From contig NZ_SDVA01000020.1 of NCBI RefSeq assembly GCF_004153545.1, positions 1 to 53,369 on the forward strand: 53,369 nt of DNA, written 5' to 3'. The DNA comes from Serinicoccus sediminis. GTDB lineage: Bacteria; Actinomycetota; Actinomycetes; Actinomycetales; Dermatophilaceae. Position 1 is the first letter of the stretch. Every line of letters starts with the position of its first letter. Below, in pieces: positions 35,421 through 43,526 of the stretch. The position numbers and the translations under genes were made by a program. Under the pieces are notes generated by a model, which searched no databases, had not been told where the DNA came from, and was given only the letters and a program-made list of their open reading frames with translations.

Positions 35421-37486
35421 GGCTCCACCTCCCGGAGGGTCTCCCAGATCTGTCGCACCGCCGGGGCGGCGACGTCGGACCCGATGCCGCCCTCCTCGAC
35501 GACGACGAGCACGACGTACTCCGGCTCGTCGGCCGGGCCGTAGGAGGCGAACCACGAGGTGGCCTGCCGGCCGAAGGACTCCGCCGACCCGGTCTTGCCA
35601 GCCAGGGGGTAGTCCTCGGACGGCCAGCCGGCGAAGGCCGCCGCGCCCGTGCCCTCGGTGACGACGCCCTCGAGCCCCTCCCGCACGATGCGCCACGTGT
35701 CGTCGTCCAGCGAGACCCGGCCCTGCTCCGGCGCGGCGAGCTCCTCCACCACGGTGCCGTCCGGGCGCACCAGCGCGTCGGCCACCTGGGGCGTGACCAG
35801 GCGTCCCCCGTTGGCGACCGCGGCGTAGACCACGGCCATCTGCAGCGGGGTCGTCGCGACGTCGCCCTGGCCGATGGAGAAGTTCACCGCGTCGCCGGGG
35901 CGCCACCGGGCGCCGTCGACGCAGTTCTCCTGCGCCAGCTGCTCGAGGAACTCCCGTCGCTCCTCGTCCTCCACCTCCGGGTAGCCCTCGTCGGCACGTC
36001 GGCAGACGTCCTCCCGGGTGCTCTCCCAGTAGTCCTGCTTCCACTGCCGCGACGGCAGCGTGCCGGCCTCCTCACCGGGCACGTCCACCCCCGTCCGCCG
36101 CCCGAGCCCGAACCCCCGTGCCACGGCGAGGAAGCGGTCCCGCGCGTCGGCGTCCGCGCCGGCGTCCTGCAGGTCGCGCCAGTGGTCGTAGGCCCAGCGG
36201 TAGAAGGTCGTGTCGCACGAGACCTCGAGGACGCGACGCAGGCCGATCTCGCCGTAGGCCTCGGACTCGTAGTTGGTGAACCGCTGGCCGGCGATGGAGA
36301 CGGCGCCGGGGCAGGCGTACTCCCCCTCGGGGTCGATGCCGGTCTGCAGGGCGGCGGGCAGGGTGACGACCTTGAACGTCGACGCCGGGGGGTAGGTCTC
36401 CCCGACCACCCGGTTGACCAGGGGCGCGCCCCGGTCGGGGTCCAGCAGCCGGGCGTACTCGCCGGCGCTGACGCCGCGGCTCCACACGCCCGGGTCGTAG
36501 GTGGGGAAGCTGGCCGCGGCGAGCACGGCCCCGGTGTCGGGACGGAGCACGACGGCGGCCCCGCTCGTCGCCGGCGCGCCGGCCCGGCGTGCGGCCCGCA
36601 CCGCCTCGACGAGGGCCTGCTCGCTGGCCGCCTGGACGCGGACGTCGAGGTGGGTGCGCAGGTCGGACCCCTGGACGGGGTCGGTGTCCTCCAGGGTGCC
36701 GGTGACCACCCCACGCGGGTCGACGGTGAGGGTGGTGCGACCCGGTATGCCGCGCAGCCCCGCGTCGTAGACCGCCTCCAGCCCGGCCCGGCCCAGCCAC
36801 GCCTGGGCGTCGAGGGCGCCCTCGGAGGCGTCGACCTCCTCCTGGGTCGGCCGGCCGAGGTAGCCGACGAGATGGGCCGCGTTGACCCCCTCCGGGGCGG
36901 GGTAGTCGCGCACGGGGAGGCTCTGCACCTCGATGCCGGGGTAGCTCTCCGGTCGTTCCAGCAGGGCCAGCGCGTCCACCGGGTCGACGTCGTAGACGAG
37001 GGGGACCGGCAGGTAGGGCGAGCCGGAGAAGCAGAACGGCACGGGCGGCGCGTCCTGCGTGCCGCACAGCCGGGTGCGGCCCCACAGCTCCTCCTGCGGC
37101 CGGCGCAGGGCCGCGGCCACCGAGGACACCAGGGCGGCGCCCCCGTCGTCGGACTCCAGCAGCACCTGGGGGTCCACCGTGACGACCGAGCTCGCCGCGT
37201 TGGCCACCACGGGGGTGCCGTCGGCGGCCAGCACCCGCCCGCGCAGGGCCGGGGTGAGGATCTCCCGCGTGCTCACCTCGGCGGCCTGCACCGCGAGCTC
37301 CTCGTGCTGGCCCAGCTGCATCTGCCCGAGCCGCCCCACGAGCACGCCACCGAGGGCCAGCACGGCCACCAGCGCGGCCCAGAGGGCGCGGGTGGAGCGA
37401 CGGCGGCGCACCCGACGGGGGCTGAGGGCGGGACGCGGGACACGGGTGACGGCCCGACCGCGGCCCGGGACCGGGCCGGTGCTCAC
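35417..37486 (-). CDS. mrdA: Penicillin-binding protein 2 (class B transpeptidase)
   Basis: This 689-residue membrane-anchored D,D-transpeptidase cross-links peptidoglycan during elongation. It has a basic cytoplasmic N-terminus, a TM helix (ALWAALVAVLALGGVLVGRLG), a dimerisation domain, and the catalytic domain with S369 in PPASTFKVV (SxxK), an SCD version of SxN (EVSCDTTFY) and KTGS in LAGKTGSAESFG. The GTG start at 37486 overlaps the mreD stop. The order mreB-mreC-mreD-PBP2 is that of the rod-elongation operon. An insertion of around 60 residues (DVCRRADEGYPEVEDEERREFLEQ) precedes the active region's end. Confidence 0.92.
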   Translation of the reverse strand: MSTGPVPGRGRAVTRVPRPALSPRRVRRRRSTRALWAALVAVLALGGVLVGRLGQMQLGQHEELAVQAAEVSTREILTPALRGRVLAADGTPVVANAASSVVTVDPQVLLESDDGGAALVSSVAAALRRPQEELWGRTRLCGTQDAPPVPFCFSGSPYLPVPLVYDVDPVDALALLERPESYPGIEVQSLPVRDYPAPEGVNAAHLVGYLGRPTQEEVDASEGALDAQAWLGRAGLEAVYDAGLRGIPGRTTLTVDPRGVVTGTLEDTDPVQGSDLRTHLDVRVQAASEQALVEAVRAARRAGAPATSGAAVVLRPDTGAVLAAASFPTYDPGVWSRGVSAGEYARLLDPDRGAPLVNRVVGETYPPASTFKVVTLPAALQTGIDPEGEYACPGAVSIAGQRFTNYESEAYGEIGLRRVLEVSCDTTFYRWAYDHWRDLQDAGADADARDRFLAVARGFGLGRRTGVDVPGEEAGTLPSRQWKQDYWESTREDVCRRADEGYPEVEDEERREFLEQLAQENCVDGARWRPGDAVNFSIGQGDVATTPLQMAVVYAAVANGGRLVTPQVADALVRPDGTVVEELAAPEQGRVSLDDDTWRIVREGLEGVVTEGTGAAAFAGWPSEDYPLAGKTGSAESFGRQATSWFASYGPADEPEYVVLVVVEEGGIGSDVAAPAVRQIWETLREVEP

Positions 37487-37968
37487 GCCCACCCCCGCCG
37501 GGTCATCCACCGCTCCAGCCCCATCACCAGCGGGAGGACGACGACGGCCACGAGCATCGTCACGCCCAGGGTCCAGGCCAGCTCTCCCGGCAGGGCGCGG
37601 CCCACGCCGGCCGCGGCGCTGACCCCGCGCGCGCCGAGGACCAGGGCGGCCGCGGCCGCGGTCGCGAGCCAGGGCAGCACCGGGGAGAGCACGAGCTGCC
37701 GGCGAACCGCGCCCAGCCCCAGGCCGACGGCGGCGTAGGCGAGCGCGCTGGCCCCCAGCGGCGCGGCACCGGGGGGCACGACGTCGACGAGCCACCCACC
37801 GGCCAGCCCGACGAGCAGACCGACCCGGGGCGGGTGGAGCAGCGCCACGCCCGCCACGACGAGGAGCACGAGGTCGGGCCGGGCCAGACCGGCCGGCCAG
37901 GCGCTCGGGAGCAGCGCGGCGGCCAGCAGCAGCACCGCGCGGACCAGCGGACCCAGGACCCGGATCAC
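37483..37968 (-). CDS. mreD: Rod shape-determining protein MreD
   Basis: This 161-residue hydrophobic protein with about five helices has an N-terminal IRVLGPLVRAVLLLAAALLP, central VGLLVGLAGGWLVDVVPPGAAPLGASALAYAAVG (the D/P-containing MreD segment) and a basic C-terminus. Sequence conservation of MreD is low; the call rests on topology, length and position between mreC and PBP2. The GTG start overlaps the mreC stop. Confidence 0.87.
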   Translation of the reverse strand: MIRVLGPLVRAVLLLAAALLPSAWPAGLARPDLVLLVVAGVALLHPPRVGLLVGLAGGWLVDVVPPGAAPLGASALAYAAVGLGLGAVRRQLVLSPVLPWLATAAAAALVLGARGVSAAAGVGRALPGELAWTLGVTMLVAVVVLPLVMGLERWMTRRGWA

Positions 37969-38774
37969 GGCTCCTCCCGCAGCACGACCGCCACCAGGTC
38001 GAGGGTGTCGGTGTCCACGAAGGGCTCCACGACCGCCGTGCGGCCGAGCTGGCCGCGGTCCGGGTCGACGGACACGACCCGGCCCAGGGGTATGCCGGCC
38101 GCGTAGGGGACGTCGTCCGGGCTGCCCAGCGTCTCCACCCGGGCTCCGGTCTCGACGGCCGTGTCGCCGAGCGCGGTCAGGGTGAGCTGCCCGTGCCCGC
38201 GCGCCGGCAGCCCGGGGGCGGCGTCGGCCTGCACGTCGCCGAGCGCACCCTCCTCGCCGAAGCGCACCCCGACGACCACCTGGGGATCGCCCAGGAGCAG
38301 GACGTCGGCGCTGGTCGGCGCCACCCGCAGCACCCGGCCGACGAGCCCGTCGACGGCCACGACGGTCTGGTCGGGCAGGACGCCGTCCGTGCTCCCCACG
38401 TCGATGGTCACCGTCCGGCCGCCCACCGGGGAGGACCCGGGCGCGAAGGCGACCACCCGGGCGGGCAGGAGGGTCCGGTCCACCGCGGCGACGGTGCTCG
38501 AGCGGGCCAGCTGCTGCAGCTCGGCGGCGTCCTGGGCCTGCTCGCGCAGCCGGTCGACCTCCGCGGCGAGGGCGTCGCGCTCGGCGGTGAGCTCGGCCAC
38601 CCGGCCGTCGTCCCAGCCGGCGAGGGCCTCCTGCACCGGCGCGAGCGCCGCGGCGGCACCCGCCCGCACCGGAGCCGCGAGACCGGGCCGGGCGAGGTCG
38701 ACCACGAGGACGGCGGCGCTCGCCCCGGTGAGGAGCACGGCGAGCAGGGTGGTGCGACGCGGCATACCGCTCAT
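37965..38774 (-). CDS. mreC: Rod shape-determining protein MreC
   Basis: This 269-residue protein has a TM helix near residues 9-27 (LLAVLLTGASAAVLVV), a coiled coil (about residues 57-95, ELTAERDALAAEVDRLREQAQDAAELQQL) and the twin beta-barrel MreC domain (VGGRTVTIDVGSTDGVLPDQTVVAVDGLVGRVLRV; LLLGDPQVVVGVRF). MreC links MreB to the periplasmic PBPs. ATG 38774 overlaps the mreB stop; a second in-frame ATG three codons in is possible. Confidence 0.93.
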   Translation of the reverse strand: MSGMPRRTTLLAVLLTGASAAVLVVDLARPGLAAPVRAGAAAALAPVQEALAGWDDGRVAELTAERDALAAEVDRLREQAQDAAELQQLARSSTVAAVDRTLLPARVVAFAPGSSPVGGRTVTIDVGSTDGVLPDQTVVAVDGLVGRVLRVAPTSADVLLLGDPQVVVGVRFGEEGALGDVQADAAPGLPARGHGQLTLTALGDTAVETGARVETLGSPDDVPYAAGIPLGRVVSVDPDRGQLGRTAVVEPFVDTDTLDLVAVVLREEP

Positions 38775-39820
38775 GCCTGGAGCGCGGGCTGGCGGGTCAG
38801 CACCTGCCGCAGCGCCCCCATGTCGTCGACGCAGATGCCGGCGCCCCGGATGACCGCGTGCTGGGGGTCCTCGGCGAGCCGGACCGGCACCCCGAGCTCG
38901 TGCCGCAGCCGCTCGGTCCAGCCCCGGAGCAGGGCGCCGCCGCCGGTCAGGGTGACGCCGGTGTCGAGCAGGTCACCGGACAGCTCCGGCGGGCAGACGT
39001 CCAGCACGGCCCGCACCGCCTCGACGACCTGCGCGGTCACCGGCTCGATCATGCGGCGCACCTCCTCGCTGCCCAGCTCGACGGTGCGCGGCAGCCCCGA
39101 GGCCAGGTCGCGCCCCCGCACCCGGGTGGTGCGCTCGGTCGCCAGCGGCCAGACCGCGCCCACCTGCTGCTTGATCTGCTCCGCGGACCGCTCCCCCAGC
39201 AGCAGGTCGTGCTCCTGGCGCACCCCGTGCGCGACCGCCTCGTCCACCTCGTCCCCCCCGACCCGCAGGCTGCGCGCGTTGACCACCCCGCCCAGGCTGA
39301 TGACGGCGACGTCGGTGGTCCCGCCGCCCAGGTCGACCACCATGCTCGCGGCTGCGCTGTCGACGGGCAGGCCGGCCCCGATCGCCGCGGCCATCGCCTC
39401 CTCGACGACGAAGACCCGGCGCGCGCCGCAACGCATGGCGGCGTCCTCGAGCGCCCGCCGCTCGACCGCGGTGACCCCGCTGGGCACGCAGACCACGGTG
39501 CGGGGGCGGACCAGCCGGGTGGGCCGCACCCGCTCGACGAAGTGGCGCAGCAGCTGCTCGGTGACCTCCGCGTCGGTGATGACGCCGTCGGAGAGGGGCC
39601 GCAGGGTGAGGACCCGCTCCGGGGTCCGCCCCAGCATCTCGTGGGCGCCGGCCCCGGCCGCGACCAGCCGGCCGGTGGAGGTGTCGACGGCCACCAGCGT
39701 CGGCTCGTCGAGGACGACCCCGCGCCCCTGCACGTGCACCTGCGTCGTGGTCGTGCCCAGGTCGATCGCGAGGTCCCGCCCCAGCAGGGTGGACCCTCGG
39801 GGGACGCGCGCGGTGCTCAC
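38771..39820 (-). CDS. mreB: MreB-like actin homologue
   Basis: This 349-residue actin-fold protein retains the nucleotide-binding pattern: phosphate-1 DLAIDLGTTTTQVHVQG, connect-1 VCVPSGVTAVERRALEDAA, phosphate-2 MVVDLGGGTTDVAVISLGG, adenosine VTLTGGGALLRGWTERL. It is diverged: GTTTTQ replaces the usual GTANT-like loop. GTG at 39820 opens only 20 bases after the CHAT-protease stop, so the mre genes may be read from the CHAT operon. MreB filaments guide lateral wall synthesis, but most coccoid Micrococcales lack it. Confidence 0.88.
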   Translation of the reverse strand: MSTARVPRGSTLLGRDLAIDLGTTTTQVHVQGRGVVLDEPTLVAVDTSTGRLVAAGAGAHEMLGRTPERVLTLRPLSDGVITDAEVTEQLLRHFVERVRPTRLVRPRTVVCVPSGVTAVERRALEDAAMRCGARRVFVVEEAMAAAIGAGLPVDSAAASMVVDLGGGTTDVAVISLGGVVNARSLRVGGDEVDEAVAHGVRQEHDLLLGERSAEQIKQQVGAVWPLATERTTRVRGRDLASGLPRTVELGSEEVRRMIEPVTAQVVEAVRAVLDVCPPELSGDLLDTGVTLTGGGALLRGWTERLRHELGVPVRLAEDPQHAVIRGAGICVDDMGALRQVLTRQPALQA

Positions 39821-39839
39821 CCCGGCATCGTACGCAGCG

Positions 39840-42407
39840 TCACCGACCGACCGGCGTGGCACGCCACGGCGCCCCCCACGCCACGAAGGCGCCCGCGAGC
39901 GGGTGCGCGTCGACCGCGGCCCGGCCGAGCGCCTCGTCCGCGGCCAGGCCCCGGGCGAGCAGCTCGTGGTAGCGGGGCAGGTGGTCGGCGGCCACCTCGT
40001 CGGGGATCCGGCAGGGGGCGGCGACCACGCTCGCGACCCCCAGCCAGAGCAGCCCCGCCGCCAGCCCGAGGGCCGCCGAGCCACCGCGGTGGCGGGACCG
40101 GCCGGAGTCGCAGGCCGACAGGACGACGTGGGAGGCGTGCCGGGGCTGGCGCTCCAGGTCGGCGAGGAAGTAGGGCCCGTCGGTGAGCCAGAGCGAGGAG
40201 AACAGCGGGCTGTCGTCACGGTGCCGTCCGTGGGCGGCGACGTGGACGAGGTCGTGCTGCCCCAGCGCGCCCGCGAGGTCCGAGGCACTGGTGTCGTGGA
40301 CCGACCGGCCCCGGGGCCACACCGCCGCCACCCGGTCGACCTCCTCGGCCCCCCGGCCCAGCCCGGGCCCGGCCAGGGCGGCCACCAGGGGATCGGCCAC
40401 CTCGGTGCTCCCCCTGGCCCAGCCCGTGACGCTGGGCGAGACCGGGGTCGGCTGGCCGCGGCGGCTGGGCAGCAGCCCCCACGGCACCGACGCCAGCCCG
40501 GGCGTGGGCACGACGAGCACCCGGCCCTCGAGGCGCAGCGGGCGCAGCACCCGCTCGTCCAGGGCCAGCGAGGACCGCTGCAGCGAGCGCTGCAGCGTCT
40601 CCTCCATCGGTCCGCCGCAGGCCCGGGCGCCGGTCTCGAGGTCGGCGGCGAGGACCCGGGCCTCCTCGAGCACCGGCGCCAGCGGACCGAGGTCGACGTC
40701 GCGCAGGCGGCGGGCCGGGCCGGCCACGGCGCGGAGCCGACCCTCGGACTCGAGGAGGCACACGAGGGAGGTGTCCCGCTCGGCCAGCCGCCCCAGGGAC
40801 CGGGCGAGGTCGTCCCGGGTGACCATGCCCCGTGGGGCGCCCTGGCCGGGGGCGGACCAGGACAGTGTGGCGACCGACCGCTCCAGCTCGCGGACCCGGG
40901 CCCGCAGCCGGTGGGCCCGCCCCAGGTCGTCCCGCACCTGCTGCCGCAGGTGGCGCAGCACCGTCGTCCGCCGGGCCAGCTCGGGGTCGTCCGGCGGCAG
41001 GACGGCCGGGGACCTGCTCGCGGCCTCGCGCCAGCGCTCGACCGCCAGCAGCGTCTCGCGAGGCGCGGGTGGGGCGACGGCCAGGTCGAGCCGGGCCAGG
41101 TCCTGCGCGTAGAGGTGGGTCGCGGCGCGCAGCTCCAGGCTCGAGCTGCCGGCGACCGTCTCGGTCAGGTCGGCCAGCGCGGCCCGCAGGTGGCGACGGG
41201 CCGTCGGGGGGTCCTGCGCGTCCCGCGCGGCCCCGGCCAGCACCCCGCGCGCCCGCAGCCGGGTGCTCAGCGAGCCGACGTGCGTGAGGTCCGCGGTGGC
41301 GCGCAGCAGCCGCACCGCCTCCTCCGTCCGGCCGCGCTCCACCTCGGTCTCGGCCACGACGAGCCGGGCCAGGTCCGCGGCGACGTGGTCGCCCTCGGCG
41401 TCGAACGCCTCGACGAGCACCCGCCCCCGGCGGGCGACGTCGGCGGAGCGGCCGCCACGCCGCCGACGGGCGTCGAGCAGCACCAGCTCGGCGCGCCGGT
41501 GCAGGCCGGGCGCACGGTGCTGCAGCAGGCGTCGGGCCCGCAGGGCCACCTCGGCCGCGGCGTCGTGCCGGCCCTCGACCAGCTCGGCCATCGCCAGGTC
41601 GCCCTCGATCTCCCCGGCGACCAGACGCTGCCCGGTGCGCTCGGCCTCCGCGGACGCCCGCAGGAGCAGCTCGCGGGCCTCGTCGACGAGACCGGCGTCG
41701 AGCAGCGTCCGGGACCGGCCGTGCAGCGCCACCGCCGCCGAGGCCCCCTGCCCCAGCCGCTCGATGTCCCGGTAGAGCCGCAGGGCCCGCGGCAGGTCCC
41801 CCGAGAGGGCGACCGTCTGCGCCAGGTTGTGCCGAGCCATGAACTCCTGCACCCGCAGGTCGTGCTCGTGGGCGATGCGCGCCGCCTCGGCGAAGTCGTC
41901 CTCCGCGCGCGCCGGGTCCGGCCCCTCGGCCCGCACCGCGCCGCGCGACAGCAGCAGCTCGAACCGGTCGGCCGGTCCCAGCCGGTCCACGGACGCCAGG
42001 GCGTGCTCGAGGTGCGCCAGGGCCGCGCCCGGGTGGCCCGTCCGCCCGTTGATCATGGCCAGCTGCAGGCGGCACTTCGCGACCAGGACGACACTCAGGT
42101 CGGGCTCCAGCCCCTCGGCCAGCTCCAACGCCCGGCCCGCCACCTCCAGAGCGCTGGCGGTGCCGTGCCGCTGCACGAGCGAGGTGCTCAACGACAGCAG
42201 CAGCCGCACCTCGGCCTCGTCGGCGGCGGCGTCACCCGCGCCCATGGACGCCAGCCCGGCCACCCGCGCCGGCCACTCCTCCCGGAGCAGGGCCAGGGCG
42301 CGGCGGAGCAGTCGCTCCCCCTCCGCAGGCCGACCCTCCACGTTGGCCGCCCGGCCCTGGACGAACAGCTCCCCGACGGTGGCCGGGGTGGCCGTGGCTC
42401 GCGGCAT
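39840..42407 (-). CDS. TPR-CHAT domain protein (caspase-like protease)
   Basis: The 855-residue protein begins with a long array of TPR-like helical repeats (about residues 1-480; for example AEGERLLRRALALLREEWP, ALEVAGRALELAEGLEP). A coiled-coil-like stretch near 500-530 follows, then the C-terminal CHAT domain. The catalytic dyad is H726 in VHVAAHGRHRD and C766 in VVLSACDSGRS, 40 residues apart as in caspase-like enzymes. CHAT proteins cut specific protein targets, often in regulatory or defence systems. It is preceded at 7 bases by the small unknown gene and ends 20 bases before mreB. No NTPase partner is present. Confidence 0.9.
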   Translation of the reverse strand: MPRATATPATVGELFVQGRAANVEGRPAEGERLLRRALALLREEWPARVAGLASMGAGDAAADEAEVRLLLSLSTSLVQRHGTASALEVAGRALELAEGLEPDLSVVLVAKCRLQLAMINGRTGHPGAALAHLEHALASVDRLGPADRFELLLSRGAVRAEGPDPARAEDDFAEAARIAHEHDLRVQEFMARHNLAQTVALSGDLPRALRLYRDIERLGQGASAAVALHGRSRTLLDAGLVDEARELLLRASAEAERTGQRLVAGEIEGDLAMAELVEGRHDAAAEVALRARRLLQHRAPGLHRRAELVLLDARRRRGGRSADVARRGRVLVEAFDAEGDHVAADLARLVVAETEVERGRTEEAVRLLRATADLTHVGSLSTRLRARGVLAGAARDAQDPPTARRHLRAALADLTETVAGSSSLELRAATHLYAQDLARLDLAVAPPAPRETLLAVERWREAASRSPAVLPPDDPELARRTTVLRHLRQQVRDDLGRAHRLRARVRELERSVATLSWSAPGQGAPRGMVTRDDLARSLGRLAERDTSLVCLLESEGRLRAVAGPARRLRDVDLGPLAPVLEEARVLAADLETGARACGGPMEETLQRSLQRSSLALDERVLRPLRLEGRVLVVPTPGLASVPWGLLPSRRGQPTPVSPSVTGWARGSTEVADPLVAALAGPGLGRGAEEVDRVAAVWPRGRSVHDTSASDLAGALGQHDLVHVAAHGRHRDDSPLFSSLWLTDGPYFLADLERQPRHASHVVLSACDSGRSRHRGGSAALGLAAGLLWLGVASVVAAPCRIPDEVAADHLPRYHELLARGLAADEALGRAAVDAHPLAGAFVAWGAPWRATPVGR

Positions 42408-42414
42408 ACCGACC

Positions 42415-42915
42415 TCAGAGGGCGAAGGTCGGGGTGAGGACGGGCCGGCCGCCGGGCGGGCGCACGACGAGGTAGGCCGGTCCGCGCTCGACGGACCCCA
42501 GGACGAACCGCCCGTCGCGCACCGGGACCACCTCCGAGCGGCCGTCCGGGCGGGCCAGCTCGATCTCCTCGACGTCGCAGGTGATCCACCCGTCGACCCT
42601 GGCCGTCCCGTCGGTCTCGCCGCTCACCGTGACCATGACGCTGACGCTGTCGGTGCTGAAGGTCACCGTCATGGCCTGGTCCGGCTCGTCGTCGTCGGCC
42701 CGGGTGAGAACCAGGGGTGCCCGGGTGAGCTCGGCCACCTCGGCCTGCAGGGCCTGCACGGTGAGTGCGAAGGCGATGCGCTCGGTCAGCCCCGCCGGGC
42801 ACGGGTCCAGCCGGGTGACGGTCTCCCGGAGCTCGGTCAGCAGGGCGACGTCGCCCTGATCCATCGGCAGCCCCCCGCCGTCGTGGTCGGGACGCTGGTC
42901 GCGGTCGTCGTCCAT
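42415..42915 (-). CDS. Unknown protein between the sigma factor and CHAT genes
   Basis: This 166-residue protein was not recognised. The first part is helical (GDVALLTELRETVTRLDPCPAGLTERIAFALTVQALQAEVAELTRAP), then a beta-rich segment (VTFSTDSVSVMVTVSGETDGTARVDGWITCD; VVPVRDGRFVLGSVERGPAYLVVRPPGG) resembling a carboxypeptidase-regulatory-like beta sandwich. Its ATG overlaps the sigma-factor stop in TGATG. Position next to an ECF-type sigma gene makes an anti-sigma or sensor role possible, but no zinc motif or TM segment is visible. Confidence 0.8.
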   Translation of the reverse strand: MDDDRDQRPDHDGGGLPMDQGDVALLTELRETVTRLDPCPAGLTERIAFALTVQALQAEVAELTRAPLVLTRADDDEPDQAMTVTFSTDSVSVMVTVSGETDGTARVDGWITCDVEEIELARPDGRSEVVPVRDGRFVLGSVERGPAYLVVRPPGGRPVLTPTFAL

Positions 42916-43526
42916 CACGGTCCCGCCCACCTCTCGTCGGCGGCGAGCGAGCGCCGCAGCTTGTCCAGGCAACGGCCCCGCGTGGGACCGATGCTCCCCC
43001 GGGGCATGTCGAGTGCCGCCGAGATCTCGTCGTAGTCGGGCCGGTCGCAGAAGGCGACGATGCGCAGCAGCCGCCGGCACCGCTCGGAGAGCCGCTGCAC
43101 GGCCGACCACAGGGTCTGCTGGCGCTCGGTGAGCACCGCGAGGGCCTCCGGGCCGGGGTCGGCCTCCCCGGGGTCGACGGTGCCGGTGGGGTCGTGCTGG
43201 GTCCGTCGGGCCACCTTGGCCGTGCGCCAGCTCTCCCGCTTCACCGACACGACGAGCCAGCCCAGCACCGCCTCGTCCTCCCGGATGTCCTGGGCGTGCT
43301 CCACCAGCCGCATCCAGACGTCCTGCACGACGTCCTCCGCGCCGTCGCGGGCGCAGCCGTGGGCCCGGGCCACCTGCCACAGCAGGGGGGTGACCAGCTC
43401 GACGAGCTCGCCGAGGGCCTGCGCCTGCCCCTCCCGGTAGCGGCGGAAGCAGGCACCGGCCTGCTCGCCGAGGGACGGCGGGTCCTGGTGGGTCCGCAGG
43501 TCCGGGTCGTCGTCGGTCAGCATCAT
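42915..43526 (-). CDS. Sigma-70 family (ECF-type) RNA polymerase sigma factor
   Basis: This 203-residue protein has sigma region 2 (GCARDGAEDVVQDVWMRLVEHAQDIREDEAVLGWLVVSVKRESW) and region 4 with a helix-turn-helix (LSERCRRLLRIVAFCDRPDYDEISAALDMPRGSIGPTRGRCLDKLRRSL). A Pro/Gly-rich linker connects them. Two tandem ATG codons (43526, 43523) lie just after the AGGAGGA that ends the subtilase gene, so translation is coupled. It may drive this operon from the divergent intergenic region; that is inference. Confidence 0.92.
   Translation of the reverse strand: MMLTDDDPDLRTHQDPPSLGEQAGACFRRYREGQAQALGELVELVTPLLWQVARAHGCARDGAEDVVQDVWMRLVEHAQDIREDEAVLGWLVVSVKRESWRTAKVARRTQHDPTGTVDPGEADPGPEALAVLTERQQTLWSAVQRLSERCRRLLRIVAFCDRPDYDEISAALDMPRGSIGPTRGRCLDKLRRSLAADERWAGP

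Noticed and set aside
38193-42437. Very long open frame on the plus strand (over 1,400 codons) opposite mreC-mreB-CHAT
   Set aside because: It has no domain, is Arg/Pro/Gly/His-rich, and lies antisense to genes with clear catalytic motifs. GC-rich DNA routinely leaves such frames open.
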